A DNA stretch of 64,000 nucleotides from Nitrospinia bacterium (GCA_029261715.1 JAJDAT010000001.1:62001-126000), one strand, 5' to 3'; shown: positions 19,444-30,983, counted from the first letter of the stretch. The notes: a model not told the origin generated them from the letters alone. Numbers and translations: made by a program.

Positions 19444-20386
19444 CTTCTTTTTTCTTAGGTTTTGTAGCCCAAATTGATTTGAAACAAATTTCAGCAAAGT
19501 CGTGAACCCAAGGCCATTTCTTATCGCCCGCAATATTTTTACTCAATTCAAAAAGTCGCTGAATACCCATGAATGCCGAATAAGGTTTAGGTTTCAACGT
19601 TTGGGAGGTAATTTCTATAAAACTTCCAATCAACGGAATAAATTCTTTAATCAAAGTATTTAGGAGCGCTTCAGCCTTAGGCGTAACTTTCACGGGTTCA
19701 TTAATGTTTATTTTTAAATCTTGAGCTTCACCGTCTTCTGGTAAATTTTCGAACCCTTCCACTACTTTTTCTAGATAAGCTTTAACTTTAGGCGCATTCA
19801 TTTGAAATTTTTGAGAATCAATTCTTGGGGAATTCGCCATCAAAGAATCCAACATAAGATCTAAAAGACTAAAAATTCCTTTTATGGAGCCCGTTTTCTT
19901 TTCCATTTTAATTTTTTGGAACCAGGGTTCCCACTTATCTCGAAATTCTTCGTCTATCTTCCGATCTAAAACAGGAACTAAAACCGTTACTCCATCGCGT
20001 ATCGAACAATCCGAAAAAACCAGAAGAGACGATAAAATAGAATCAAACTCTAATTTCTCTCCCCAATGTTCTAATATTTCAACTAACAGTCGATCATTAT
20101 TTTTAATAGCGGAACTAGTATTTGCGGAAAGTGAGACTAAACAATCAATCAAGAATCCATCACCAGGAGTGTCTAATAAAGCTTCTTGGATAAGGTTTTG
20201 GGGATAGATTTGTGTTTTTTCATTTCCAGCCAAAGCCCATAACTCTGCCCAATGCTTTTCTGGTGAATCAAGATAAGGGATATCTTTAGGATCTCCATCC
20301 GCCCATATCCAAAGACCTCTTGTCTGAACGCTTTCTGAATAACGTTCGGCAAGAAAAGAAATCATTTTTTGTTTCGTAACGCTCAT
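19421..20386 (-). CDS. Unrecognised 321-aa protein, first gene of the giant-protein operon
   Basis: A soluble, mostly helical protein with no signal peptide or TM segment. I recognise no domain. Notable stretches are 'GLWIWADGDPKDIPYLDSPEKHW' early, a helical central region, and 'KPKPYSAFMGIQRLFELSKNIAG' near the C-terminus, ending in a Lys-rich tail. It opens the minus-strand operon that continues with the 119-aa gene, the giant protein, the 276-aa protein, the CEKC protein and the DUF4123 adaptor. A role in that system is inferred from position. Its promoter should lie in the 627-bp gap above it. Confidence 0.75.
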   Translation of the reverse strand: MSVTKQKMISFLAERYSESVQTRGLWIWADGDPKDIPYLDSPEKHWAELWALAGNEKTQIYPQNLIQEALLDTPGDGFLIDCLVSLSANTSSAIKNNDRLLVEILEHWGEKLEFDSILSSLLVFSDCSIRDGVTVLVPVLDRKIDEEFRDKWEPWFQKIKMEKKTGSIKGIFSLLDLMLDSLMANSPRIDSQKFQMNAPKVKAYLEKVVEGFENLPEDGEAQDLKININEPVKVTPKAEALLNTLIKEFIPLIGSFIEITSQTLKPKPYSAFMGIQRLFELSKNIAGDKKWPWVHDFAEICFKSIWATKPKKKEDETAKNS

Positions 20387-21013
20387 AATTGAACCGGCAA
20401 GAATGAATCAAGTTCCGAGTGGAAGATATTAATATGTTTTTTTTCGCACACCCTAATATAAGAACATTTTTTGGAGCATAGGTAAAGCATTCAAAATAAT
20501 GTAAACCCATATAAATAAAGGATTATTTTTGCGAGCAAAAACCTAAACCCGATATAAAGGCCTTTCGGATCTAATATTCGGCAAAACTAATAACTTAAAC
20601 CAAATAAAACGTTTTAATGATAAAAAATCTATTTTAGTGGAGAGGAATAATTAAAAATCAATTACACAATTAATCAGAAATTGTTTTCCAAAGTTTATAT
20701 TGAAACTCTATTTAAAATATTCATGAAGCATATTTCCCCTATTTAAAAACCTAAAAAGCTAACGCCAAATATCCTCATGTTGATACTTGAGCCGCTGTCA
20801 CGAAAACCATTAAACATCGTGTATCAACATTTTAAGACACCGTATTAATTAAAGAAATTACTGTAACAATAGAAGAAAATGTTTTTTTTACAACCAACAA
20901 TACTTTATAATTAGGCTATCAAAATAATTTAATTCTACGAACTACCTTCAGAGTAATTTAGTTCCATTTTGAAGTTCTTTAATATCCAATAACATTTTGT
21001 TCATGGAAAATGG
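20387..21013. other. Divergent intergenic region
   Basis: This 627-bp AT-rich gap lies between the giant-protein operon (minus strand) and cheR (plus strand). It should carry both promoters. I see no ORF with a credible start, no tRNA and no clear structured element. Confidence 0.4.
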
Positions 21014-21916
21014 ATGGCCGATAAAGATCTAAATTCAAAGACGTGTTTACCACTTACTCATGAAGTCTTATGGGAAAATGAAAATCAGACCATAGAATTC
21101 AAACTATTGTTGGAAGCCTTACATTTAAAATATGGCTACGACTTTAGAAACTATGTGAAGTCTACCCTGGCAAATAGAATTTTACGTCGGGCCGCTTTAT
21201 CCAAGTGCGCCAACCTTTCCGAAATGACCCGCCGTTTATTATACGATCCTCAGTTTTTTGAAACTCTTTTGTTAGATTTATTTATTAACGTCACCGAGAT
21301 GTTTCGAAACCCCAGCTTTTTTCTTAATCTACGAAAGAAAGTCATCCCTTTTTTACAAACATACTCTTCCTTCAATGTTTGGATTGCCGGATGTGCAACA
21401 GGTGAAGAAGCTTATTCTATTGCGATATTGCTTAAAGAAATGGGGTTGGAGAAAAAGTTTCAAATATACGCAACTGATTTAAATACCAAGGCCATCGAAA
21501 TCGCTAAAAGAGGAAGAATTGACTCTCCAAAATCAAACTTATTTGAAGAAAATTATAAAAAAGCAGGTGGACTTGCTTCGTTAAGCGATTATTTTTATAT
21601 GGATAAAAATGAATGGCGCCTCGACGAAAAGTTATTATCATCGATTTTATTCTCTGAACACAATTTAGCCCACGACGCAACTTTCAATGAAATGCACTTA
21701 ATCTTATGTCGAAACGTTATGATCTATTTTGACTCAAACCTAAAACAAAGAACCTTTGAGTTATTTCATGAAAGCTTAATTAATAAAGGTTTTCTGTGCT
21801 TAGGAACCAGTGAAAGCCTTCTCGGCTCTTCGATTGAAAAATGTTTTCAGGAAATTGAAGACGACCATAAAATCTTCATGAATGTATTTCCAAAAGAGAT
21901 TAAATATGCAATTTAA
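21014..21916 (+). CDS. cheR: CheR-type chemoreceptor methyltransferase
   Basis: A 300-aa protein. The N-terminal helical domain contains 'YGYDFRNYVKSTLANRILRR', and 'FINVTEMFRNPSFF' marks the start of the catalytic region. The SAM-binding motif 'WIAGCATGEEAYSIAI' lies near residues 124-139, 'ATDLNTKAIEIAKRG' follows, and 'ILCRNVMIYF' is near 234-243. CheR methylates glutamates in chemoreceptors using S-adenosylmethionine. Here it is directly followed, with an 11-base overlap, by a hybrid histidine kinase. No CheB is present, so it may serve a sensory pathway other than flagellar adaptation. The length is usual for the family. Confidence 0.93.
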   Translation: MADKDLNSKTCLPLTHEVLWENENQTIEFKLLLEALHLKYGYDFRNYVKSTLANRILRRAALSKCANLSEMTRRLLYDPQFFETLLLDLFINVTEMFRNPSFFLNLRKKVIPFLQTYSSFNVWIAGCATGEEAYSIAILLKEMGLEKKFQIYATDLNTKAIEIAKRGRIDSPKSNLFEENYKKAGGLASLSDYFYMDKNEWRLDEKLLSSILFSEHNLAHDATFNEMHLILCRNVMIYFDSNLKQRTFELFHESLINKGFLCLGTSESLLGSSIEKCFQEIEDDHKIFMNVFPKEIKYAI

Positions 21917-24900
21917 CACTATCGGCCAAAAAATCGGATTAGGTTTTTCAATCATTGCCATAATCTTGGCCTTATCCATAGGAGCGACGATTGTACAGAT
22001 TAATGAGACAGAAAAAGTTGCTCAAAGAATTAACAACCTGAGAAAACCCACAGCTACAGCCAGCTTGCAAATGCTGAACGGCATCAATCAATCTCTGGCA
22101 GCATTAAGAGGCTGGATGATTTTAGGTGAAGAAAAGTTTCGCAAAGAACGAAAAGAAACATGGGAAAAAAGAATCAGTGGGCAACTCACAAAGTTAAAAG
22201 CTTTTTCAAAAAGTTGGACAAACCCAGAAAACATTGAACGCCTTGAAAATCTTGAAAAAAAAATAATATTATTTGAAACAGCACAACAAGAAATTGAGAA
22301 CATTGCTCAATCTTCTAAAAATCTTCCCGCCAAAGAAATTATTTCCAACAAAGTCGATCCTTTAGGCTCAAAAATCAACAAACTGATTTCAACTATTATT
22401 GAGATTGAAATGGGCAATTCCAATACCTACCAAAGAAAAGGCTTGTTTAAAAAAATGGCCGATTTTAGAGGATCAATGGGTATGTCTCTCGCAAATATTC
22501 AAGCTTTTATAAACACAGCCAATGAAAATAATAAAAAAGAATATATAAGATTCTGGGAAATTAACACAGAAGCTCTGAACTATCTAAAGGGATCAACCCA
22601 ATTTTTAAATGAAGAACAGCTAGAGGCTTTCAATAAAATTGTAACGGACAGAGTTTCTTTAGAGGACCTATTTCCTAAGTTAATTTCTATTCGCGAATCG
22701 CCTCAATGGAACTTTGCTCAATATTGGTTGGGCGCTAAAGCGGCTCCTCTAGCCAATCAAATTAAAGCTATCCTCGAGAGTATGGCAGCGAATCAACAAG
22801 TCTTGATGGATGAAGATTTAACACTGAATGAACAAATTATTTCTAATCTATACAGCTTACTCATTTTTGTTTTTATTTTATCCGTTACCGCTTCCTCATT
22901 TATAGGTATTTGGCTAAAAAGAAAAATTACAAAACCGATTAAGGGAGCAGTCGACGCAGCAGATTTTATCGCCGCAGGCAACTTAGATGAAGAGGTTAAA
23001 GTGAGCGGCCTTTTAGAAGCTGAAATATTGGGCTCATCTTTGATGAAAATGCAGAAAAATTTAAGGATCACGCGACAATCCGAAGGAGAAGCCCTCGAAC
23101 TACTCAATAAAGAAAAAGAAAAGCTCCAACAAGAAGACTGGGTAAAAACCCAATATGCGGTAATTATTGAAAGTCTTCAAGGTATTAAAGACCTACGCGA
23201 ATTTGCATCTATTATGATCAATAAACTCACCCCTATGGTTGAAGGCAATTTGGGAGTGTTCTATTTAAACGAAAAAACCGAATTTGGCTTTGAGCTCCAT
23301 TTATACGCTTCATATGCCTACTCCAAACGCAAAAATGTTTCGGACCGATTTAAATTAGGCGAAGGATTGATCGGACAATGCGCTTTAGAAAAAAAACCGA
23401 TCCTGTTGACACAAATTCCCGATGACTATATTCAAATTAGCTCTGGACTAGGCGAAGCAAGCCCCAAAAATATAACCGTTCTCCCCGTATTATACGAGGA
23501 GAATCTAATGGGAGTTTTTGAAATAGCGTCGTTTAAGGAGTTCGCCCATTTAAAAAACCAATTATTAGAACAAGTGGCCTCTAACTTGGGAATCATGATA
23601 GACAATATTTCACATACTATTAAGACCCAAGAACTGCTAGAAGAAGCGCAAAGACAATCTGAAGAGCTACAAACTCAACAAGTCGAAATGAAAGCGACAA
23701 ATGAAGAACTGGAAAAACAAAGAGAAGTTTTAGAAGAAAAAAATAGACAAGTTGAAAAACAGGCTCAAGAATTACAAACACAACAAATCGAAATGCGGGC
23801 GACAAACGAAGAATTAGAAATTCAACAAGTCGAAATGCAAGCGACCAACGAGGAATTAGAAACCCAACAAATAGAAATGAAAGCGGCAAATGAGGAACTT
23901 GAAAAACAAACTCAAATTGTCGAAGAAAAATCTAAACAACTCGCTCTATCTTCAAAATATAAATCAGAATTTCTCGCAAATATGTCGCACGAACTTAGAA
24001 CGCCTTTAAACAGCCTCCTAGTTCTTTCAAAAATTTTAGCCGATGACGACGTCAACCTAACCGCTAAACAAAAAGAATACGCTACTACCATCCATGAATC
24101 TGGGAACGATTTACTTGGGCTATTAAACGACGTTTTGGATTTATCAAAAATTGAAGCGGGAAAAATTGACTTAAATCCAACAATATTTAATCTGGAAGAT
24201 GTTACGGACTATATCAACAGACTTTATGAGCAAGTCGCCTTAGATAAAAATCTAAATTTTGAAATCAACATTTTAGATTCCGTTCCGCCTTTATATTCCG
24301 ACCTCAAACGATTGCAGCAGATATTAGTCAACTTATTATCAAACGCATTCAAATTCACCGAAAAAGGCAGTGTCATACTAGAGATTGGAAAAGCTAAACC
24401 AAATACCAAGTTTAATCATCCTAGCCTAACCGAAATGGATAACATTATTTCTTTTTGCGTTTGGGATACCGGTATTGGAATTCCAACAGGTAAGCTAGGC
24501 CCAATATTTGAAGCATTCCAACAAGCCGATGGCAGTACCAGTAGAAAATATGGAGGAACCGGTTTAGGGCTTTCAATTTGCCGCGAGTTATCGCAACTAC
24601 TATGTGGAGAGATTCATTTAGAAAGCGTTTATGGACAAGGAAGCCGTTTTACGCTTTATATTCCTGTATCTATCGACCCGAATCCTGAAATAGAAGAAGT
24701 TTCAGAAGTCAATATAATCACTACGCCTTCTAAACCTGTTGTCATAGCAAAAGAAAAAAAACAGGTTTTGGTTAAACCAGAGAAACCTAAAGAAAAACCA
24801 AAACAAATATCTATTAAAGATAATTTACCGCCAATATTGATTTTAGATACTGATTCTAAACGCGCCGATTACATTGAAAAAATAGTCGTGCAAGGAGGCG

Positions 24901-25991
24901 GCCAAGCTATTAGAGAAAAGATGCTTGATTCGACCCAAAACTTTGCAAAAGAAAATATGATTGGAGCTGTTTTTATAAATACTGACTGGGCAAAAATAAA
25001 TGGAATAACTCCGCTTAAAACCTTAAAAGAAGATGCTCATTTTAGAGGCGTCCCTTTTTACGCAATTTGTAAAGAGGACGATTTCGAAGAAACTATCGAT
25101 ATTGGAATTAAAGGAATTTTTGATACATCCAAAGGTAAAAATGAATTAAAACAATTTTGCCTAGATATCGTCGATAGAATTCGCAACAGAAAAAAAGTGC
25201 TGTTAGTAGAAGACAACCGCACTCAAAGAAAAATTTTATCGGAATTTATCTCTACTGAAAGCATATTGCTAACTGAAGCCATCACCGGAAAAAGAGCCGT
25301 GAATTTTCTAAATCACTACTCTTTTGACTGCATGATCTTAGATTTATCTTTACCAGATAAATCCGGAATCGACATATTAAGGGAAACACGTGAACAGACA
25401 ATTCATAAAGAGTTGCCTATCATCATATACACCGCTAAAGATATCAGCACGCATGAAGAAAGAGAACTAAAACAGTTATCGCAAAAAATCATCATCAAAA
25501 GCGCAAAATCGCCTCAACGACTTTTAGAAGAATTAGCTCATTTATTAAATGACCATGGGAAGAAAAAAGAAAAAAGTAACGACAACGTTTCTCTTTCTAC
25601 AAAAGCTACTAAAACTTCTTTAAAAGAAAAATCGCTACTTATTGTAGACGACGACATGCGAAATATCTTCGCAATCACCAGCGCCATGGAAAACTTTGGA
25701 GCGACAGTCGATTATGCGCAAGGGGGAAACGAGTGTATTGAAAAACTGAATACAGACGTCGCCGTAGATTTGATTTTAATGGACATTATGATGCCAGAAA
25801 TGGACGGCTATAAAGCGATTGAAAAAATAAGAACAATGCCGGGATTTAATCGTTTACCCATCATTGTAATTACGGCAAAGTCTATGAAAGGCGAACGAGA
25901 AAAATGTATCAAAGCAGGAGCATCCGACTATCTAACTAAACCGCTCAACATGGATCTTTTAGTAGAAAAAATCCAAGTTTGTATCGAATAA
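21906..25991 (+). CDS. Multidomain hybrid histidine kinase (HAMP-GAF-HisKA-HATPase-3xREC)
   Basis: I place the start at the ATG at 21906 (MQFNTIGQ), which overlaps the cheR stop and is preceded by AAGAGA, rather than the longer frame at 21882. The protein is about 1,361 aa. Residues 7-29 are TM1, followed by a helical periplasmic sensor. TM2 (about 318-337) leads to HAMP (about 338-395), a GAF domain (about 425-560), and a coiled coil of repeated 'TQQ.EM.ATNEELE' units (about 580-680). HisKA has the phospho-His in '[10 protein letters not shown]' (near 694); HATPase_c has 'DTGIGIP' and 'GGTGLGLSI' (about 796-922). Three receiver domains follow (near 970-1095, 1097-1212, 1242-1360). The first lacks the usual acidic pocket and is probably inactive. 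The last two retain 'VDD/VED' and '[11 protein letters not shown]' or '[11 protein letters not shown]'. Confidence 0.93.
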   Translation: MQFNTIGQKIGLGFSIIAIILALSIGATIVQINETEKVAQRINNLRKPTATASLQMLNGINQSLAALRGWMILGEEKFRKERKETWEKRISGQLTKLKAFSKSWTNPENIERLENLEKKIILFETAQQEIENIAQSSKNLPAKEIISNKVDPLGSKINKLISTIIEIEMGNSNTYQRKGLFKKMADFRGSMGMSLANIQAFINTANENNKKEYIRFWEINTEALNYLKGSTQFLNEEQLEAFNKIVTDRVSLEDLFPKLISIRESPQWNFAQYWLGAKAAPLANQIKAILESMAANQQVLMDEDLTLNEQIISNLYSLLIFVFILSVTASSFIGIWLKRKITKPIKGAVDAADFIAAGNLDEEVKVSGLLEAEILGSSLMKMQKNLRITRQSEGEALELLNKEKEKLQQEDWVKTQYAVIIESLQGIKDLREFASIMINKLTPMVEGNLGVFYLNEKTEFGFELHLYASYAYSKRKNVSDRFKLGEGLIGQCALEKKPILLTQIPDDYIQISSGLGEASPKNITVLPVLYEENLMGVFEIASFKEFAHLKNQLLEQVASNLGIMIDNISHTIKTQELLEEAQRQSEELQTQQVEMKATNEELEKQREVLEEKNRQVEKQAQELQTQQIEMRATNEELEIQQVEMQATNEELETQQIEMKAANEELEKQTQIVEEKSKQLALSSKYKSEFLANMSHELRTPLNSLLVLSKILADDDVNLTAKQKEYATTIHESGNDLLGLLNDVLDLSKIEAGKIDLNPTIFNLEDVTDYINRLYEQVALDKNLNFEINILDSVPPLYSDLKRLQQILVNLLSNAFKFTEKGSVILEIGKAKPNTKFNHPSLTEMDNIISFCVWDTGIGIPTGKLGPIFEAFQQADGSTSRKYGGTGLGLSICRELSQLLCGEIHLESVYGQGSRFTLYIPVSIDPNPEIEEVSEVNIITTPSKPVVIAKEKKQVLVKPEKPKEKPKQISIKDNLPPILILDTDSKRADYIEKIVVQGGGQAIREKMLDSTQNFAKENMIGAVFINTDWAKINGITPLKTLKEDAHFRGVPFYAICKEDDFEETIDIGIKGIFDTSKGKNELKQFCLDIVDRIRNRKKVLLVEDNRTQRKILSEFISTESILLTEAITGKRAVNFLNHYSFDCMILDLSLPDKSGIDILRETREQTIHKELPIIIYTAKDISTHEERELKQLSQKIIIKSAKSPQRLLEELAHLLNDHGKKKEKSNDNVSLSTKATKTSLKEKSLLIVDDDMRNIFAITSAMENFGATVDYAQGGNECIEKLNTDVAVDLILMDIMMPEMDGYKAIEKIRTMPGFNRLPIIVITAKSMKGEREKCIKAGASDYLTKPLNMDLLVEKIQVCIE

Positions 25992-26007
25992 CAAAAAAAA
26001 CGGCGTC

Positions 26008-27840
26008 ATGAATTCTAAAGAAATAAATATTCTAATAGTCGACGATAATCCAAAGAATTTAACCGCTTTGGAAGCTATTTTAACGGCCCCTGACTACAAC
26101 TTAATTCAAGCCCTGTCTGGTAAAGAAGCGTTAAAAAAGTTACTTGATAACAACAATTTTGCTTTGATAATCACCGACGTTCAAATGCCAGAAATGGACG
26201 GTTTTGAATTGGTCGAGTTGATAAAACTTAGAAAGCGGACGAAAGAAGTACCGGTTATATTCCTATCAGCTTTAAGCATTGAGCAGGCCCATGTTTTTAA
26301 GGGATACGCCAGCGGCGGTTTCGACTATATTACGAAACCGTTTTCACCTGAAATTTTAAAGTCAAAGGTCAATGTTTTCGTAGAGTTTTTTAAAATAAAT
26401 TTGGAAAGAAAGCAATGGGCCCAGGAATTAGAACAAAACAATATCGAATTGGCCGCAGCGAAGGAAAAGGCCGAAGAAGCAAACCGCGCTAAATCTATTT
26501 TTTTAGCCAATATGAGCCATGAAATCAGAACGCCAATGAATGCTATTTTGGGATATTCTCAAATTTTATTGCGTGAGAGAGACTTAAACGATCGCCAAAA
26601 AAAATCCATTCAAACCATTGATAAAAGTGGAAACAACCTACTAAAATTGATAAACGATATTTTAGATATTTCTAAAATTGAAGCTGGTCAAATGGAATTA
26701 AACCCCGTAAATTTTGATTTAAAAAAGATTTTAGATGGATTGTATAAGATGTTTAACGTTCCCTGCCATGAAAAAGGATTAGAATTCAAGTTCACTAACT
26801 TTAAAAGTCAAACTCCCGTCTTCGGCGATGAAGGTAAACTAAGACAAATATTGATTAACTTAATAGACAATGCCCTCAAGTTCACCAAAAAAGGAAGCGT
26901 CTCTTTTTCTGCAAAACGTTTTGATAATAATGAATTTGAATTTGAAGTAACCGATACGGGCAAAGGAATTCCTAAAGAAGCCTATTTAGAAATTTTTGAG
27001 CCATTTCGTCAAGATTCCGAGGGATTATCTACGGGTGGAACTGGTTTAGGTTTATCAATAAGTAAAAAATGCGCCCATATAATGGGTGGAGATTTAATTG
27101 TAGATTCAGAAGTAAACCAAGGAGCGAAATTCACCTTTAGAGTGGAATTGGAGTATGGCGAATTAGAACCTTCCATTAGAATTAGCCGCAACAAGGAAGT
27201 TAAATGCTTGGCAAAAGGTTTTAGCGTGAAGGCTTTGGTCGTCGACGACATACACGAAAACAGATATGCTTTATCAGAATTATTGACGAGTATTGGAGTT
27301 GAAGTTATTCAAGCAAATAATGGTTTGGAAGCTATAGAAAGTTATCGTGAACACCGTCCCGACGTAATCTTTATGGACATTCGCATGCCAGAAATGAATG
27401 GAGACGAAGCGAATAAAATCCTAAATGATGAATTCGGAAAAGAAAACATAAACATTATCGTCGTCTCTGCTTCTATAGTAAGAACAAAAAAACAAGAATT
27501 TGAAACGTTGGGCTGCAAAGATTTAGTTTTGAAACCATTCCGAGCGGAACATATTTTTGCTTCTCTTAAGAATGTATTAGGAGTGGAGTATGAATACCTG
27601 GATATAAAACAAAGTAAACCTGATCCAGAAGTTGATTTTAAAAATTTATCAGTTCCCCAAAAAGTAGTTACAAACTTAAAAAAGGCCGCAGAAATCTGTA
27701 ATATTACTCAATTTGAACTTGAACTAAAAAATTGGAACCCTCCGACCAATAACGAAAAAATACTAACGAAACTTTTAATTAAAAAAATCCAAGATTACAA
27801 CGTGGAAGAAGTTATGGATGTTTTAGAAAAAATAAAATAA
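26008..27840 (+). CDS. Hybrid histidine kinase, REC-HisKA-HATPase-REC
   Basis: A 610-aa cytoplasmic protein without TM segments. The order is: receiver 1 (about residues 5-125, 'IVDDN' and '[11 protein letters not shown]'), coiled coil (about 128-165), HisKA with '[13 protein letters not shown]' (phospho-His near 171), HATPase_c ('DTGKGIP', '[12 protein letters not shown]', about 270-385), receiver 2 (about 408-525, 'VVDDIHENR' and '[11 protein letters not shown]') and a helical tail of 60 residues. The gene starts 16 bases after the preceding hybrid kinase and is surely co-transcribed with it. It can receive phosphate at receiver 1 and pass it to receiver 2, so it is a likely next step in a phosphorelay. 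No DNA-binding output is present in the cluster. Confidence 0.93.
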   Translation: MNSKEINILIVDDNPKNLTALEAILTAPDYNLIQALSGKEALKKLLDNNNFALIITDVQMPEMDGFELVELIKLRKRTKEVPVIFLSALSIEQAHVFKGYASGGFDYITKPFSPEILKSKVNVFVEFFKINLERKQWAQELEQNNIELAAAKEKAEEANRAKSIFLANMSHEIRTPMNAILGYSQILLRERDLNDRQKKSIQTIDKSGNNLLKLINDILDISKIEAGQMELNPVNFDLKKILDGLYKMFNVPCHEKGLEFKFTNFKSQTPVFGDEGKLRQILINLIDNALKFTKKGSVSFSAKRFDNNEFEFEVTDTGKGIPKEAYLEIFEPFRQDSEGLSTGGTGLGLSISKKCAHIMGGDLIVDSEVNQGAKFTFRVELEYGELEPSIRISRNKEVKCLAKGFSVKALVVDDIHENRYALSELLTSIGVEVIQANNGLEAIESYREHRPDVIFMDIRMPEMNGDEANKILNDEFGKENINIIVVSASIVRTKKQEFETLGCKDLVLKPFRAEHIFASLKNVLGVEYEYLDIKQSKPDPEVDFKNLSVPQKVVTNLKKAAEICNITQFELELKNWNPPTNNEKILTKLLIKKIQDYNVEEVMDVLEKIK

Positions 27841-27858
27841 GCTCTATTTTATTATCCC

Positions 27859-28518
27859 CTAATCCATTGGACTCGCGCCTACAAACTCATTAAAGTCGTT
27901 TTCCAAGTTGGCCAATTCATAATGCTCAAAAAAATTACCGGAAATAATCATCTTAGTTTTGCAAATCATAATTTTATCCGAATGCCCCCACTTCGAAGAC
28001 TCCTTCATATCACTGACATTAATTAAGAATTTAGCCCCATCTCTTAAAACTACAATTTTACCGTGATGAAGAACTTCCGAAATCGTATATTCTTTAGCGT
28101 CGCATTTTTTAGATGGAGTGACATTATTTCCAGCGTCTATTTTATTTAGCGTGTTAGGTTCTTCAGAATCGTTGAGCACAACTTCTTGCTCTTCCGATTC
28201 GACAAGCTCAATGTCTTCATTTTTTGGGTTATAGTTACTCAAAGTGCCGTAAATTATTTTGACAATCGACAACCATGATTTGTGATGAAAGTATAGCTGG
28301 ATTTCTTCTAGCTGCGTTTTAATCGCATTCTGTTTTTCTTCGGAAAATGGATCGCCATAGGAGACGTCCTCTAACCACTCGGCGATTTGTTTTCTAGCTA
28401 TTTCCTCTTGCTCTGGTATTGGAACTTCGTCAGCAGAGCTATTAGAAAATGCTAAAAAGATTATTAGAATAAGAAAACAAATCCTTAAGCGAACAAAATT
28501 CGAAGAGTTAAAAACCAT
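27859..28518 (-). CDS. Predicted secreted protein of unknown function
   Basis: A 219-aa protein. An N-terminal hydrophobic segment (about residues 10-28, 'ICFLILIIFLAFSNSSADE') looks like a signal peptide with cleavage near the SSA-D site. A helical region (about 30-95) is followed by an acidic linker. A small beta-rich C-terminal domain with 'EYTISEVLHHGKIVVLRDGAKFLINV' resembles OB-like folds of periplasmic proteins. I do not assign a family. It is convergent with the kinase operon, whose stop is 18 bases away. Confidence 0.7.
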   Translation of the reverse strand: MVFNSSNFVRLRICFLILIIFLAFSNSSADEVPIPEQEEIARKQIAEWLEDVSYGDPFSEEKQNAIKTQLEEIQLYFHHKSWLSIVKIIYGTLSNYNPKNEDIELVESEEQEVVLNDSEEPNTLNKIDAGNNVTPSKKCDAKEYTISEVLHHGKIVVLRDGAKFLINVSDMKESSKWGHSDKIMICKTKMIISGNFFEHYELANLENDFNEFVGASPMD

Positions 28519-29182
28519 TCCATTACCAGAAAAATAATCGCATAGATTACGTTAAATCAGAGACTTAGCTACTCCAACAATACTTCTCTACCTCGACCTT
28601 GTCAAGACTTACAAAGCTAACAGCGCGAGTTTCAATGATTTTCGGAAGAACATGTGTCTGGTCACATCGAGCGGTGAGACGATAGTTCGCTAATTTTGTA
28701 ATAATCTAGAAATAGAATCTTCAATCATTCTCCATTCAAGAGAATATGCGAAACCATTTGGACGTGGATTTCGTCGCCTTTTAGGAAGGGTTCTAATCGT
28801 GTTCGAATACTTTGATTTAAAGCGTCGTGGTCGAATTGCGGCAATTCTTTAATTTGTATATCAAGCTTTTACAGTCATTTAAGATTATTTTCATATTTGG
28901 GATACAAAGCAAAACTCCTCTCAATTTCCCTCAAAAGAACTAACCAGTTTTTGCATACAATATTTTTCTATTGAAATTCATTGATTTTCCCAATATTATA
29001 AGAAAAAATTTTAACCACAAAAACTCGTCATTTTTAAGAATTTATTACGCATAATGATATTTTTTTTATAAAGCGTATTTAATTTTTAAGACACATGAAT
29101 AAGTTTAATAAAATTATTTTTTGATCGGCATTAACAGTTTTCAAAAAACAATAATCATTTCTTAAAAAATATTGAAATACTC
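28519..29182. other. Intergenic region holding the left direct repeat
   Basis: This 664-bp AT-rich gap holds no intact gene. It contains the gene remnant at 28723-28846 described separately and should carry the promoter of the TIR gene. Confidence 0.5.
28723..28846 (-). pseudogene. Gene remnant, left copy of a 124-nt direct repeat
   Basis: Read on the minus strand this encodes 'LPQFDHDALNQSIRTRLEPF' continuing 'LKGDEIHVQMVSHILLNGE' and a TGA stop. A TAA lies in frame a few codons upstream. The right copy at 32411-32534 has the same length, about 91% identity and the same stop, with changes that leave the peptide largely intact. Both look like 3' ends of a once-coding gene. The family is unknown to me. 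Confidence 0.65.
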
Positions 29183-30907
29183 ATGCCACCTAACAAAAAA
29201 ACAGAATTAAAAGTATTTTTATCTTATAGCCAAAGAAACCAAGATCTAGCTTATGCAATTATGCTAAGCACTAAAGATCAGATTTCAAAAAAACCGGAAT
29301 TTAATTATGAATTAAAATTTTTATATGATGAAGATCGTTTTATAGAAGGCGATAACATATATGAAGGTATATTAAACGCGCTAGATGAAGCGGATTGTAT
29401 TTTAGCAATTCTTACAGAGGACTCATTACAATCGCCCTATGTAATAGAAGAGCTAACTCGAGCCCATGATAGAAGATTAGAAATAATCGCTATCTTAGAA
29501 AACGAAAACTTAAAAGATAAAGTCCCATGGTTTCTAAAAGACACAAAATTTATTCTTAAAAAAGATTTAACGTCTTTTCAAATAGCAAAAAATGTTGTCG
29601 AAGTTCTTAAAAGTTATGACACCCGCATAAACCCTTCATCGCTACAAGGAATTACTAGCAACCTATCTCAAATAGTAAAAGAAATAAATTCAAGTAAAGA
29701 CAATTTATATAAAGGGTTTAAAATCAAATTAGCCGAAAACTTATTAACTCAAGTCGATCGTGAAATCAGATCGTTACAAACATCAACTTACGAAATAGCA
29801 ATCTCTGAAGAACAAAACTTCTTATTACGCGCAGGTCCTGTATTTGGATTATCCAAAAGAGTTTATTCTACAAGCGTTGAAAAAATATCTACTTTCTGGA
29901 CAAATAAACAATGTCGTCAAGAAGCGAAACAGTACATCAAGTATCAACCCAAAAATACATTTAGATTATTTGTTTTTGACAGCCCAAAAAAAATGCACGC
30001 GTATGGAAACATTTTAAATGATCATTATGATTCATACGGAGAAGAAGGCGGAGTCTATGTTACTACTTCGGATAATTACGAAAAGTTAGTTGGTAGTTTT
30101 TGCAATTCGAAATCAAAAATAAAAAACCTTTCCGACATTGATTTTGGGATTCTATGTTTTGAAGAAAAAACTCAAAACGATTCGCCTACCAAATTTGTAG
30201 AAGCTCATTTAAACGGTAAGGAATTATTTCTTTACGAAAAAGATAATAAAAAAAATAGACTAGTTAATGAAAAAAACTTAGTTTCTTTTTTTGAAAAACT
30301 ATCAGAAATTGAACCTGGAAAGATGAGTAAAGACAATAAGATTATCAGATGGAAGAAAAACTTATTTTCTGATCACATGCTTTGGAACGATTACTTAAGA
30401 AAACTATTCAAGCAAATAACAGGAGAAGTAATTCATTGCGTTTACTTCCATAAGGAAGCAAAAAAATATTTTAGCGTTAATGATTTAATCAATTACAAGG
30501 ATAAATTGTATCAGCATCTTAATGAAAATTATTCAGGTAAATTCCTAGGAATTCATGTCGGATCCAACATAATGTTAAACGCCAAAGATGGTAAATATGG
30601 CGGCGAATTAACGATGAGTTCAGATTACGTTTACGCTTTACATATAAAATTTAAAGACGAGCAAACTTTAGCAAAATATTATACCGACATTATACATTCC
30701 AATATTCGCCAAGAAATATATTCAATTATCTGTTCCAACACTGAAAAAATCTACAATGTATTGAATAACAATAAAATTGATGAAGAAGAAAAACGTATTC
30801 TTTTTCAAAATATAGAACGAGCAATCGCTCATTCATTAAAAAGATGCGACTTCATTGAAACACAAGCTATCGAAAGTATTATAAAAATGCCTCCCATTGA
30901 TTTTTAA
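29183..30907 (+). CDS. TIR-domain protein with unrecognised C-terminal region
   Basis: A 574-aa protein. Residues about 8-140 form a TIR domain: 'KVFLSYSQRNQDLAYAI' (strand A and BB-loop region), 'FLYDEDRFIEGDNIYEGIL', 'ADCILAILTEDSLQSPYVIEEL' and 'RLEIIAIL'. The Glu pair at 89-90 is where NAD-cleaving TIR domains have their catalytic Glu. The remaining ~430 residues are soluble, mixed alpha/beta and of no family I know; 'FRLFVFDSPKKMHAYGNIL' and 'GVYVTTSDNYEKLVGSF' suggest a second folded domain. Bacterial TIR proteins often act in antiphage abortive infection or as signalling NADases. Here no partner sensor gene is adjacent, so the C-terminal part may itself be the sensor. The defence role is inferred. 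Base composition is very AT-rich. Confidence 0.85.
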   Translation: MPPNKKTELKVFLSYSQRNQDLAYAIMLSTKDQISKKPEFNYELKFLYDEDRFIEGDNIYEGILNALDEADCILAILTEDSLQSPYVIEELTRAHDRRLEIIAILENENLKDKVPWFLKDTKFILKKDLTSFQIAKNVVEVLKSYDTRINPSSLQGITSNLSQIVKEINSSKDNLYKGFKIKLAENLLTQVDREIRSLQTSTYEIAISEEQNFLLRAGPVFGLSKRVYSTSVEKISTFWTNKQCRQEAKQYIKYQPKNTFRLFVFDSPKKMHAYGNILNDHYDSYGEEGGVYVTTSDNYEKLVGSFCNSKSKIKNLSDIDFGILCFEEKTQNDSPTKFVEAHLNGKELFLYEKDNKKNRLVNEKNLVSFFEKLSEIEPGKMSKDNKIIRWKKNLFSDHMLWNDYLRKLFKQITGEVIHCVYFHKEAKKYFSVNDLINYKDKLYQHLNENYSGKFLGIHVGSNIMLNAKDGKYGGELTMSSDYVYALHIKFKDEQTLAKYYTDIIHSNIRQEIYSIICSNTEKIYNVLNNNKIDEEEKRILFQNIERAIAHSLKRCDFIETQAIESIIKMPPIDF

Positions 30908-30983
30908 TAATCAAAAATTTACTCGTCAGAAAATTTATTTTCAGATACCCCTTCCTTATTAATTTGCACAAATACAAAATCAC

